From JAFDED01 sp964611635 (lineage in GTDB: Bacteria > Desulfobacterota > JAFDED01), in contig CAZTAS010000052.1 in the NCBI GenBank assembly GCA_964611635.1, positions 1 to 31,104 of the forward strand: 31,104 nucleotides of DNA. The letters are read 5' to 3'. Position 1 is the first letter of the stretch, and every line of letters starts with the position of its first letter. The notes beneath the pieces were generated by a model. It had not been told where the DNA came from. It worked only from the letters and a program-made list of their open reading frames with translations, and made no database searches. The position numbers and the translations under genes are program-made. This document shows, in pieces, positions 7,428-15,334 of the stretch.

Positions 7428-8595
7428 GATGTCTGGGCTCCTTGGTGCTCCCTGCAATAACAGCCGGTCCCGTTATGGACATGCTCTTTTTAGAGGGTGG
7501 CTGGGGGCCTTCTTTTGAGACCTTAAATGTGAGGGGTTCTGGCTTTTCTTTATTTGGGTGTTCTCCGGTACAATAAAAATCACCATTTACTGGCTCTAAT
7601 ATTGACAGGTATTCTTTTTTTGCCCCCCAACAAGGCGGATCATTCTTGTCGTCTTTAATGGGTTTGCTGCTGGAAACGATAAATGCCCCATCCCGAGCCT
7701 GAGAAAGAGCTGATTTGGCCTCTCGACTTGTCTGAGGATTCTGGTCTTCACTCCAGCTGTCATAGGATAGGGAATGCCATGAGCAGTGATGTGGGGTGAG
7801 TAGAAGGTCATACTGAATATGCGATGTTTTGCCTTTCTTTCTACCCCACATTTGCTCCCAGATGTACACTTCTGCGTCCCCACCTGTGAGAAAGAGGCAT
7901 GCATCATCTATTGTATCGACCTTAAAGGAAAATTGGAGAATGACACTCGAATGGTTTTTCCTTAATTTTTCTTCTTTCTCTGAATCCTCTTGAACCGGAA
8001 GAGGCCCCAAGACACGCATAGAGAGGTGATCGTTTCTTTTCCCATTGATGGTGTTGAATATTTCATCAAGTTTTACAAGGATTGCTTCTAACCTCTCGGT
8101 TTTCCCATCCTCATCTTCACCTATGATAAGGATTCGATCACCTTCTGAGACGGAACTGTTCTCTCTAAAAACCTTGACCCTTCGCCTGGCCTCGGTATTG
8201 AAAGCCTTGGCGTCCTCGCATAAAGGGTTATTTTTGCCTGCTCTCCTAAAAACCATTGGAGAGGACCACATCTCACGAATAACGATCTTCAATTCCTCTT
8301 CTTCAGGGGGATCAAAGTCATAATCGCTGAGTGGCCCGAGATGAAAATGCTTCCCGAGGCCTCTACAATGATCCTGATCCGGATGGCTTAAAAGGAATGC
8401 ATCCACATATGGCCGTCCTTTATCATCAGTTTCCAGCCTTTCTCTCAATTCCTTGAAAGCGTTGCAATTTCCCTCTTCCTCATCCTCGGCAGACTCACGA
8501 AGGTTGATATCGACCAGGATGGTCGTTTTATCACTGAGCTTGACGAGGGTCATATCTCCATTGTCTACGGGGAAGAATGTTACTGTTGATGGCAT
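7420..8595 (-). CDS. MBL-fold hydrolase, variant motif (MBL-2)
   Basis: A 391-aa metallo-beta-lactamase-fold protein, distinct from MBL-1. FFPVDNGDMTLVKL and ILVDIN match the opening strands. The metal motif reads SHPDQDH (H71-x-D73-x-D75-H76), with Asp where HxHxDH has its second His. GGDAEVY and TPHHCSWHSL supply the later ligands. A roughly 100-residue acidic insertion (100-215) and a Pro-rich tail are unusual. The final residues are EPRHHG, and a C-terminal Gly is notable beside a ubiquitin-like conjugation enzyme. The ATG lies 6 nt after GGAGG. Its end overlaps the E2-E1-JAB start, so the two proteins are probably made in step. Function: likely hydrolase of a nucleic acid or nucleotide, substrate unknown. 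Confidence 0.75.
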   Translation of the reverse strand: MPSTVTFFPVDNGDMTLVKLSDKTTILVDINLRESAEDEEEGNCNAFKELRERLETDDKGRPYVDAFLLSHPDQDHCRGLGKHFHLGPLSDYDFDPPEEEELKIVIREMWSSPMVFRRAGKNNPLCEDAKAFNTEARRRVKVFRENSSVSEGDRILIIGEDEDGKTERLEAILVKLDEIFNTINGKRNDHLSMRVLGPLPVQEDSEKEEKLRKNHSSVILQFSFKVDTIDDACLFLTGGDAEVYIWEQMWGRKKGKTSHIQYDLLLTPHHCSWHSLSYDSWSEDQNPQTSREAKSALSQARDGAFIVSSSKPIKDDKNDPPCWGAKKEYLSILEPVNGDFYCTGEHPNKEKPEPLTFKVSKEGPQPPSKKSMSITGPAVIAGSTKEPRHHG

Positions 8596-8671
8596 ATTAA
8601 ACCTCCATTTGAGAATTCAGAGCAGCATGAACCCGGAAGAATCCACTGGATCTGAATAAAAGCTCTGTTAC

Positions 8672-8696
8672 ATAATTAAACGATGGCAGGTAACAG
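8672..8696 (-). promoter_or_regulatory. Shared motif upstream of MBL-2
   Basis: On the minus strand this reads CTGTTACC, six bases, CGTT, TAATTAT. The same pattern (CTGTAACC, six bases, CGTT, AG, TAATTAT) occurs before the sigma factor gene at 10467-10493. A TGTTAC/GTAACA inverted repeat flanks the site at 8666-8695. It is a candidate operator or promoter for the operon's own sigma factor or HTH regulator. Confidence 0.4.
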
Positions 8697-8703
8697 GGAT
8701 AAT

Positions 8704-9204
8704 CTATAGCTTTTTCAGAAGGTTCTGATTTAGAACCCTGATGGTGAGCACTTCCTGGCTTACATTAAATAGGTTGGATAGTTCAGGAATGGCTTTGGTA
8801 TGATTCAAGGCCCGCTTCAAGGCCTCCAGAGGTACGAGCAATTCCCCAGATAATTCATCCGCCTCCCTATTACAGATCTTGGCCTCTTCGGAGGACAATT
8901 CAAACTCTGGTGGGTGTTTCAACAGATGGTGACCGAGCTCATGTCCTAGAGAAAATCGCTGTCTGTGTGGATGGTGTCTCCTATTGAGCCCAATCAGCAT
9001 GTCCTCGGGATAGATAATTGCCGAATGGTGATCGGGCAAGCTATCGAGAAGTTCAATGTGAAATCCAAGGTGCTTGGCTATGTCTATGATTGGCACCTCA
9101 TAGTCAATTTTGATTCCGGTTTTGCTCTGGTATCTCTCCAATAGACTACGCGCCTGGTTTCTTGCTAAGCCAACCCTTTTTTTCTCATAGGCTTGTTCAA
9201 TCAT
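8704..9204 (-). CDS. ImmA/IrrE family metallopeptidase
   Basis: A 166-aa zinc peptidase. The motif RFSLGHELGHHLLKH carries HExxH as H-E-L-G-H, with a downstream acidic helix CNREADELSGELLVP (E-x-x-x-x-F/L-A type) giving the third ligand. ImmA/IrrE proteins cleave XRE-type repressors after a stress signal, as in the ICEBs1 ImmA-ImmR pair and PprI-DdrO. The ATG overlaps the stop of the preceding HTH-like gene (ATGA), so the pair is translationally coupled and that neighbour is the obvious substrate. Inference: it releases the operon from repression when DNA damage or infection is sensed. Confidence 0.85.
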   Translation of the reverse strand: MIEQAYEKKRVGLARNQARSLLERYQSKTGIKIDYEVPIIDIAKHLGFHIELLDSLPDHHSAIIYPEDMLIGLNRRHHPHRQRFSLGHELGHHLLKHPPEFELSSEEAKICNREADELSGELLVPLEALKRALNHTKAIPELSNLFNVSQEVLTIRVLNQNLLKKL

Positions 9205-9833
9205 CCCAATTTTACCTGAAGGTCCTTCAAATACTTTTCGAGCTCTGGATTTGATTCCACTCCTGCTTTTCTACCGCGAGACTTAAGGATTAATTCCTTC
9301 AGTGCCCGGTCCATGTCACCAATCTTGGATTCGGGCATCCCCTGCTTGTCTTCATATCTTGCAGAGGCCTTGCTTATCTGTGGCCTTATCTTAAATAACT
9401 GGTGGGATTTTCTGATTAACGCTATCGCTACTTGCGTTCCTAAGCCGAGCAGTAGTACAAGGCGTGCCATCTCATCCACCGTAAAATCTAAGGGTGAAAT
9501 GCCATCGTTCTCAAATTGAATCAGTTTATTCGAGTCTATTTGTATTTCCGTTGCGAAATCCGCGGTATCCGATCTTTCCTTTATCCTCTTGAGTCTTAGA
9601 TACTCTCCCATGGAATTGAGTTTTTCAGGGCTCTGAAGTCTCTTTTTGGTCTCCTTCAACTCTTTTTGCCTCTTTTCCAGTCGCTCGATCGTTCTCTCCC
9701 TGACTGCATCGGGAATATCTCTATTGGAAGGCAAATCTTGCAAGTAATCCATGAGCTTGTCTTCAGGCGGCAATTCTCCCATTTTTATCAAGGACTTTAA
9801 CAAAACATCCATTTTATCCTTTTTCTGTTCCAT
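9201..9833 (-). CDS. XRE-like regulator, partner of ImmA protease
   Basis: A 210-aa protein. Residues 1-60 are acidic and helical (MDVLLKSLIKMGELPPEDKL), followed by a charged coiled-coil stretch (RTIERLEKRQKELKETKKRL). Residues 75-135 (GEYLRLKRIKERSDTADFA ... FENDGISPLDFTVDEMARLVLLLGL) fit a diverged XRE/Cro helix-turn-helix. The C-terminus is basic and ends VKLG. It sits 6 bp after the sigma factor gene and overlaps the ImmA gene by 4 bp. That position suits an anti-sigma or repressor role: held until cleaved by the peptidase. The N-terminal part is not recognised. Confidence 0.6.
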   Translation of the reverse strand: MEQKKDKMDVLLKSLIKMGELPPEDKLMDYLQDLPSNRDIPDAVRERTIERLEKRQKELKETKKRLQSPEKLNSMGEYLRLKRIKERSDTADFATEIQIDSNKLIQFENDGISPLDFTVDEMARLVLLLGLGTQVAIALIRKSHQLFKIRPQISKASARYEDKQGMPESKIGDMDRALKELILKSRGRKAGVESNPELEKYLKDLQVKLG

Positions 9834-9839
9834 ATCAAA

Positions 9840-10454
9840 TCACACACCTTCCGTCTCTATGAGATACTTTTCCAGTTTTTTCTTTAACCTACTGTAATAT
9901 ACTTTTATATGTTCAGCAGGCATTCCAATCCAATTTGCGATTTCTCTGTGAGGGAATCCATCGGCACAGGCGTGCAAGATGATACGGCTGTTTTCATCAA
10001 GACCCTCTAGGAAATCCCTCACCCTCTGAGCTAACGGATGTTCTTTGGCTTTTGGTGAAAGGTAATCATGGAAGATCTTTTTATCTAATTCTGTCTGCAC
10101 AACGTTGTATTCTCCATTATTGCCGTCGGCAGGATTGCGGTCAAAGGATACAAACTTTATGCGCTCAGCTGCTCTTTGTTCTTTCCTTAAGTGGTCAAGG
10201 CATAGGTGGCTGAATATTGTAATGATCCAGTTTTTGAAGCCTTTGTCGGTTCTGAACTGAAACGTATCAATTTTCTCTATGACCCGCATGAATGTATCCT
10301 CAACAATTTGAATCAGGTCTTGATCATTGATAGCCTCATAGTGCCACTGCCCCCAGCGATAGAGAAGGTCCTGGTACTTATTCACTAAATTGCTTACTCC
10401 GAGAGCGCTCTCTCTTTTGAGCTGATCAACAATCAGAGAATCTTGAATGTCCAA
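9840..10454 (-). CDS. Sigma-70 family (ECF-like) sigma factor
   Basis: A 204-aa two-domain sigma factor. Region 2 spans about residues 20-100: LYRWGQWHYEAINDQDLIQIVEDTFMRV is helix 2.2-like, then GFKNWIITIFSHLCLDHLRKEQR covers 2.3-2.4. Region 4 spans about 145-200 (LDENSRIILHACADGFPHREIANWIGMPAEHIKVYYSRLKKKL, an HTH). The start is TTG at 10454, supported by AAGGG six bases upstream; an ATG five bases upstream is out of frame. It is the first gene of the conjugation operon and follows the dual-OB gene after a 100-bp gap that carries a candidate promoter/operator motif. A dedicated sigma factor heading a ubiquitin-like conjugation operon is unusual. It probably directs transcription of these genes. 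Confidence 0.8.
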   Translation of the reverse strand: MDIQDSLIVDQLKRESALGVSNLVNKYQDLLYRWGQWHYEAINDQDLIQIVEDTFMRVIEKIDTFQFRTDKGFKNWIITIFSHLCLDHLRKEQRAAERIKFVSFDRNPADGNNGEYNVVQTELDKKIFHDYLSPKAKEHPLAQRVRDFLEGLDENSRIILHACADGFPHREIANWIGMPAEHIKVYYSRLKKKLEKYLIETEGV

Positions 10455-10466
10455 TTCATGCCCTTA

Positions 10467-10493
10467 ATAATTACTAACGTTTTGTGGTTACAG
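10467..10493 (-). promoter_or_regulatory. Shared motif upstream of the sigma factor gene
   Basis: On the minus strand: CTGTAACC, six bases, CGTT, AG, TAATTAT. It matches the site at 8672-8696 with the same 6-base internal spacing. TAAC and GTTA within it also form a short inverted repeat. A weak sigma-70 reading is possible too (TTGCTG, 17 bp, TAATTA). Confidence 0.4.
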
Positions 10494-10554
10494 CAACCCA
10501 TTACCTTGCTGGGATTCGACGCCAAAAACTGCCAAAGGTGAGCGATTTAGCTCT

Positions 10555-11220
10555 TCACTGAAGTGCTATAACACCAGCAACTAATTTGTAACAATAGCCT
10601 TCAAGAGGTTCTCCCAAGCTAATAGTCAAAAGTACCTCCTGATTTGGCATAAATCCTGGCGCTGAATGAATAGGATGAATCCCGTAATCAAGAGAACTAA
10701 GATTCTGCTCAATTATGCAATCTGTGACAACCAGATCATACTGGACGTTTCCGAAGGTAAACAAAGCTCGGGTTTGTCTTTTCCCCCTGTAGCTTGTTGT
10801 AATTCTCCAGCGGAGATCCTCGACTCTCACTAGCGCCAAGGAGTACTCAACATCCTGATTTTCAGGCACACTATCCCAGCTATTCCCAAACAATAATGGA
10901 TCTTCAATAACGTGATCCCAAATGACGCTGATTTCTAATTCGGTGCCGGGTCTTCTGCATAGCCGCCAGGGGGTCCCGTCGATAATCCAATTTTCTGGTT
11001 GATGACTGGCAGGTCTGGGCGCCTCAACACCTATTTCTATAATATCCAAGAGCTGGGGCACTGATCCATCGTTAAGACGGTACTGAGAAGGAAATAAGGT
11101 GCCATCTGGGAAGCTGCTCACCGGCCGGAACCATCCTCCTCCATCTACACGGATACCCGCTACGCATCTTCCCCTAAGTTTCCGGGAATTTGCGAGACAG
11201 ATTATACGAAGAGTAGGCAT
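10555..11220 (-). CDS. Dual OB-fold (DuOB) domain protein
   Basis: A 221-aa protein that begins MPTLRIICLANSRKLRGRC, followed by VAGIRVDGGGWFRPVS, the hallmark start of the dual-OB-fold family found in defence and DUF488 contexts. The rest is beta-rich (LLDIIEIGVEAP, SLALVRVEDLRWRITT), as expected for a second OB barrel. OB folds bind nucleic acid, but the biochemical role of this family is not known to me. It starts 13 bp after the second DUF488 gene and is probably the last gene of the PglZ/SNF2 operon. Confidence 0.65.
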   Translation of the reverse strand: MPTLRIICLANSRKLRGRCVAGIRVDGGGWFRPVSSFPDGTLFPSQYRLNDGSVPQLLDIIEIGVEAPRPASHQPENWIIDGTPWRLCRRPGTELEISVIWDHVIEDPLLFGNSWDSVPENQDVEYSLALVRVEDLRWRITTSYRGKRQTRALFTFGNVQYDLVVTDCIIEQNLSSLDYGIHPIHSAPGFMPNQEVLLTISLGEPLEGYCYKLVAGVIALQ

Positions 11221-11232
11221 CTCAATCTTGGT

Positions 11233-11670
11233 CTATAGGTGAATGATTATTGTCTCTTCCCACTTTTCTTTCAAATATTCTGCCACGAGCCGTCTATGAC
11301 ACTTGTCCGGCTTTGGCTCACTGCATAAAAGCACGGTGGGGACATTAAAGAGGTCTTTGTCAATTACCTCGTCCAGTTTGCGATCGGTCATCAGTTTTTT
11401 AAAACGCCGCTCATATTCCTCCCAGGTGATTTTCTTTTTCTTGTACCCATCAAGGATTTCTTTCGTCGGGGCAAATGTGGGTTTATGCACGTATTCAGCG
11501 TCACATAGTTCCTTAAGGAAGAAGGCAAGGTCGTCCTGCTTTGTAAATCCTGCAAGCTGGGAAGAGTTATTCAACCTTATATCTATCAGGCGCTTGATTC
11601 CTGCCTTTTTTAGGGCATGGAAGAATTCTTCGGCGCTCTTTTTTGTAAAACCGATTGTGTAGATTTCCAC
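11233..11670 (-). CDS. DUF488 family protein (second copy)
   Basis: A 145-aa DUF488 protein. MEIYTIGFTKKSAEEFF is the family's opening strand and helix, LIDIRLNN (28-35) carries the conserved D-I-R, and LLCSEPKPDKCHRRLVAEYL (114-133) holds the C-S-E ... C-H-R signature. The start is GTG at 11670, behind GAGGAGG inside the previous gene, so it overlaps the first DUF488 gene by 61 bp. DUF488 members recur in restriction and BREX/DISARM-like loci and are thought to act on nucleic acid or nucleotides, without a settled activity. It is shorter and more diverged than its neighbour. Confidence 0.8.
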   Translation of the reverse strand: MEIYTIGFTKKSAEEFFHALKKAGIKRLIDIRLNNSSQLAGFTKQDDLAFFLKELCDAEYVHKPTFAPTKEILDGYKKKKITWEEYERRFKKLMTDRKLDEVIDKDLFNVPTVLLCSEPKPDKCHRRLVAEYLKEKWEETIIIHL

Positions 11671-12245
11671 TCTGGGGCCTCCTCGAGATCGAAAAGTTTT
11701 TGCTGACCATCATCCTTCATGATCTGATCAGCTTCCCGGGCAACCTCATCTTCGGACTGAAGCCTGCCATCTCCACGTATGTGATGTATTTGCACACCTT
11801 TTTCACCCAGGACTCTCCCTACAAGTAACCGCCGGTGGCAATGAGCTGGATTCTCTTCACTGCACATCAGGACCACGCGATAATTCCTTATTCCATTCAT
11901 CAATCTCTCAATCCCTTCAAGAAATATTGGTGATTCGGCAATTCGTGAATAAAGGACAAACCCATCTGGATCGTAGAATTCAGGATCTTCCGGTTTTCCG
12001 CCCACTTCCTTCCCAAGAAATAGGTACTTTATTCCGGCTGCATGGATCGCTTTTTTAAAGCCGTCTTTATTAAACTGAGGTGCAAATCTGGAGTGAGGAT
12101 TTGAACGGATATCGACAAGCACTTCAATCTCATTAGCTTTCAACAATTTGATAAACCTTTCCAGATTTAGGTTGGAATGCCCTATAGTAAATATCATCTG
12201 TAGTTTTGCTGGGTTGACATCATTCATATCAGGAATATTATCCAT
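11610..12245 (-). CDS. DUF488 family protein (first copy)
   Basis: A 211-aa DUF488 protein. IFTIGHSNLNLERFIKLL (18-35), LVDIRSNPHSRFAPQFN (43-59), YLFLGKEVGG (74-83) and MCSEENPAHCHRRLL (127-141) are the family signatures. A C-terminal tail from about 165 is charged (DGQQKLFDLEEAPEW) and may contact partners. The native start may be the ATG at 12245 or an internal Met nearer IFTIGHS; no strong ribosome site decides. It lies 29 bp after the SNF2 gene. Confidence 0.8.
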   Translation of the reverse strand: MDNIPDMNDVNPAKLQMIFTIGHSNLNLERFIKLLKANEIEVLVDIRSNPHSRFAPQFNKDGFKKAIHAAGIKYLFLGKEVGGKPEDPEFYDPDGFVLYSRIAESPIFLEGIERLMNGIRNYRVVLMCSEENPAHCHRRLLVGRVLGEKGVQIHHIRGDGRLQSEDEVAREADQIMKDDGQQKLFDLEEAPEWKSTQSVLQKRAPKNSSMP

Positions 12246-12274
12246 CTATATTTTTAAAATCTTAGAATTGAATC

Positions 12275-15067
12275 CTAATTTATCGCCTGAATGCCAACAC
12301 ATTTATGCCTGATGTTAATGATTCCCTCATTGGTAGATCGAATTTTGGCTTCTTCATTTTTGGTTAGCATTTGCACCTTTTCGGTGAGGTAAGGAACAGG
12401 ATTCGATACTCCCAATTGGTGCAGACCGTCTTTAAGTAAAAGGTTTAGGTCCTCCGGGATGTCTTCTCCGTCAATCAAGAAAGTCTTATAAAGCTCCCGT
12501 CTGGTTCCATCTTCAAACTCAACGGTAAAGAGATATCGAGCTGTGACGAAGGAAGGAGCATCATTATATTTGGCGTTTAACACCTCCCCGGATACAGCTT
12601 CGCTCTTATAGTAATCAATCAGGGAGTCAATGAGAGGATGTCCGATTCCGAGCAACTCAGTATTCTTCTTTCTGGTTGCGAGCTTCCGTGAAAAGGTCAT
12701 ATTCTCATATTTGGTTGCGACGTCAGTGTATTTTTTAAGTAGGGGAGGAACTGTTATTTGGATCACATCACCGGATGGGATGAAGCTCCCGCCAAGGCGC
12801 AGGATGGCTTTTTCAGTGAAATGTTTCAGGTCCTCCAAGGTATATCTCCCCTCGAGCTCTCTGTAATATTCAAGATTGAAGCTTGAGAGGTCCTGGGTTA
12901 ATTGACGCAAGGCTTCACTGGAATCCTTCGCAGCTTGAATGGCCTCTGCAATCTCTTTTTCAGTTCTTTCGTAGTTCCGATGAATGAGGGCTTCTCTATA
13001 AAGGGAAGTGTAATTGGTGCTCGACCCTAGGAATCCAAGTATTTCCGATCTGAAATCTTCACTGACCTCGCCGGTAATGGGATCTACCTTCCCAATGGTC
13101 ATGGCTATTTCCAGGAGCTTTTTTTCAAGGATTTCATAAACATTCTCTTCTATCGTCCCTTCTGCAACCAGATTATAGGCTTGAACCGTTTCGGTCTGGC
13201 CATACCTGTGGATCCTGCCGATACGTTGCTCAACGGCCATGGGGTTCCAGGGCAGGTCGTAATTAAATAAGATGCGACAGACCTGGAGATTTATTCCCTC
13301 ACCTCCTGCCGAAGTGGAGATGAGGAACTGAGACCCGTTCTCATCCCAAAAAGATTCACAGGATGCGATTTTATCTTCAAGGGGGCCACCCTTGACAATG
13401 GCTATCTTTTTGGGATCATAGTATTTGCCTATCTCATCCTGCAGAAAGAAGAGTGTTTCCAGGTATTGGGTGAAGATGATTATCTTTTCATCTCTGTTCT
13501 CCCTTCTTATCTGCTCAATGGCACGAATAAGGGTGTCAAACTTTCGATCCGGCCCTTCATCAATAAGCTCTATTAGCTCTTTGATCTTTTCTTCTTCATC
13601 AGGGATGTTCGCTTCAGCCTCGATGAATTCGTCGCCCGACTCTATGGCATCCAACGCCCAGTGTGTGACTTCCTCATCGAATCGAGGTCTTTTCATAAGT
13701 CTCTGTTTGATCCTGGTGATATATGAGTCGGCTTCCGTATAATCCACTGCCGCATCCCGATATGAAAGCAACTGAGCTACTATTCTACGCATCTGCTCCT
13801 GATACCGAATGATTTTGGAGGAGATTTCGGGTCTGGTTATGGCGCCGTAGGCCCCGCTTTCAAGGGACATCTGTTTGCGTGCGTATAAGGCTATCAGACG
13901 GCGCCTGAGTGCCTGTTTGATGGCCCTCGGACTCGAGGACATGATCTTTTGGAAGGTAGCCATAACAAAACCCACGGCTCTCTGCTGCTTGGTCGTCTTC
14001 TCTTCCCCCACACCCGCAGCGTCGTATCCCTCTCTAAGGTATTCCGTGAGCTTGTCGTAGAATCTTTGCTCTCGCATGGATAATTGAAATTTCTGGGAAT
14101 GGACCTGCCTGCGCATGAAAATGGGTTTTCCCTGGACATCGGTGGCCTCCCTTTTGGTCCGCCGGAACATCACCCTTCCAAGCAGGCCCCGGTGATTGAG
14201 CATGGCTTCAGGTTCTTCAAAAAGTTGATCGTCTAAAAGCTGTATCAGTGACCAGAGCTGGTAGGCATCCCCCTGATGGGGCGTGGCGGTAAGGAAGAGG
14301 AAATCACGTGTTTTCCCTTTGGTTCTTTCCCCCACTCTGTAATTCTGGGTAACTTCGATTTTTTTCCCGTATCGCTTTCGACTCAAATGGTGGGCTTCGT
14401 CAAAGACAATCAGATCCCAGTCCGGCCCGGACATCAATTTTTCTATCCGCTGAGGTTTTTTAATCGTGTCAATGGATACAACCACCAGGTTATGGCGCTC
14501 CCAGGCGTGAGGATTTGCATCAGAGAAATCCCGTCCAAAGACATCAAAAAAGACCCTGAAGCAATCCTTTAGTTCGTTCTGCCAGTTCACTGTAAGGCCG
14601 GCAGGGCAGATGATCAAAACACGCCGCGCTTCGCGTCTGGCAATGAGTTCCTTAATGATCATTCCTACTTCGATGGTTTTACCCAAGCCCACCTCGTCAG
14701 CGATCAGAAACCTCCTCCTGCGAGCGCTCATGATTTGATGCGCTAATAGAATCTGGTGAGGAAGCAGGTCTGTTCTGCTGTTCGACAGTTCGCCACCTGA
14801 GTTTTCAAGGGGAAACTGGTAGGCCAGGTGCTTCAGAAAAAAATCTGCTGGATGATCGGATTCTCCCCTTTGATAGCGCTGAAAAACATCGGGCACAGGC
14901 TCGATGCGACTTTGAGGAAAGGTCTCCAGAAACCTCTTTCCATCCTTTTCAAAGACTATGTCAACCTGGTATTCTCCCCCCGGCCCTTCAGCGATCTGCA
15001 GAACTGAACCGGTCCCCAAATCAGGTCGGTAAGGCACCCTTACTTTTGTGTCTCTGTCAAGATCCAT
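12275..15067 (-). CDS. SNF2/RapA-like helicase-translocase
   Basis: A 930-aa superfamily 2 SNF2-type ATPase. An N-terminal beta-domain (1-95) is followed by LLPHQILLAHQ, Walker A DEVGLGKT (124-131), LIICPAGLTVNWQNEL, and the Walker B box DEAH (223-226). The second RecA lobe has IIIFTQYLETLFFL, STSAGGEGINLQ and QRIGRIHRYGQT near residues 612-622. A roughly 300-residue C-terminal region is charged and alpha-helical. Such proteins translocate on double-stranded DNA. Related ones serve BREX and DISARM (DrmD-like) systems. The gene lies in the middle of the operon, 44 bp after the toxin gene. Confidence 0.88.
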   Translation of the reverse strand: MDLDRDTKVRVPYRPDLGTGSVLQIAEGPGGEYQVDIVFEKDGKRFLETFPQSRIEPVPDVFQRYQRGESDHPADFFLKHLAYQFPLENSGGELSNSRTDLLPHQILLAHQIMSARRRRFLIADEVGLGKTIEVGMIIKELIARREARRVLIICPAGLTVNWQNELKDCFRVFFDVFGRDFSDANPHAWERHNLVVVSIDTIKKPQRIEKLMSGPDWDLIVFDEAHHLSRKRYGKKIEVTQNYRVGERTKGKTRDFLFLTATPHQGDAYQLWSLIQLLDDQLFEEPEAMLNHRGLLGRVMFRRTKREATDVQGKPIFMRRQVHSQKFQLSMREQRFYDKLTEYLREGYDAAGVGEEKTTKQQRAVGFVMATFQKIMSSSPRAIKQALRRRLIALYARKQMSLESGAYGAITRPEISSKIIRYQEQMRRIVAQLLSYRDAAVDYTEADSYITRIKQRLMKRPRFDEEVTHWALDAIESGDEFIEAEANIPDEEEKIKELIELIDEGPDRKFDTLIRAIEQIRRENRDEKIIIFTQYLETLFFLQDEIGKYYDPKKIAIVKGGPLEDKIASCESFWDENGSQFLISTSAGGEGINLQVCRILFNYDLPWNPMAVEQRIGRIHRYGQTETVQAYNLVAEGTIEENVYEILEKKLLEIAMTIGKVDPITGEVSEDFRSEILGFLGSSTNYTSLYREALIHRNYERTEKEIAEAIQAAKDSSEALRQLTQDLSSFNLEYYRELEGRYTLEDLKHFTEKAILRLGGSFIPSGDVIQITVPPLLKKYTDVATKYENMTFSRKLATRKKNTELLGIGHPLIDSLIDYYKSEAVSGEVLNAKYNDAPSFVTARYLFTVEFEDGTRRELYKTFLIDGEDIPEDLNLLLKDGLHQLGVSNPVPYLTEKVQMLTKNEEAKIRSTNEGIINIRHKCVGIQAIN

Positions 15068-15110
15068 CGCGGTAATTTTTTATAATGAAATACAATCTTG
15101 CGGAGATAAA

Positions 15111-15332
15111 TCACATTGGTAGAAATTGGACTCTATTTGCAACGGCTTCAGCAAGGAGGTCATCATCCTGAGTGAAAAGGACCCGACTCAGTTCCGTGGC
15201 CCTATTCATCAGTTCCGGATCTCCAATCTCACTGGCTCCATCTTCGTAGGCAGTGATTACATCAACACCGCGGATGCGAAGTCCTTCTGTTATCGCACGG
15301 GGTACATGCTGGTTCATGTAAAAAGCTATCAT
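15111..15332 (-). CDS. DUF5615 PIN-like toxin, truncated and probably inactive
   Basis: A 73-aa protein of the DUF5615 (PIN-like) toxin family: FYMNQHVPRAITEGLRIRGVDVITA, GDPELMNRATEL and RVLFTQDDDLLAEA. Family members usually run to about 110-120 residues and continue with a segment like GIIYAHQ; this copy stops after ANRVQFLPM. The usual acidic residue after the first strand (LD/MD before xHVP) is Asn here. Both features suggest loss of RNase activity. It starts 2 bp after the DUF433 antitoxin gene. A non-toxic relic kept within the operon is the simplest reading. Confidence 0.75.
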   Translation of the reverse strand: MIAFYMNQHVPRAITEGLRIRGVDVITAYEDGASEIGDPELMNRATELSRVLFTQDDDLLAEAVANRVQFLPM

Positions 15333-15334
15333 GG

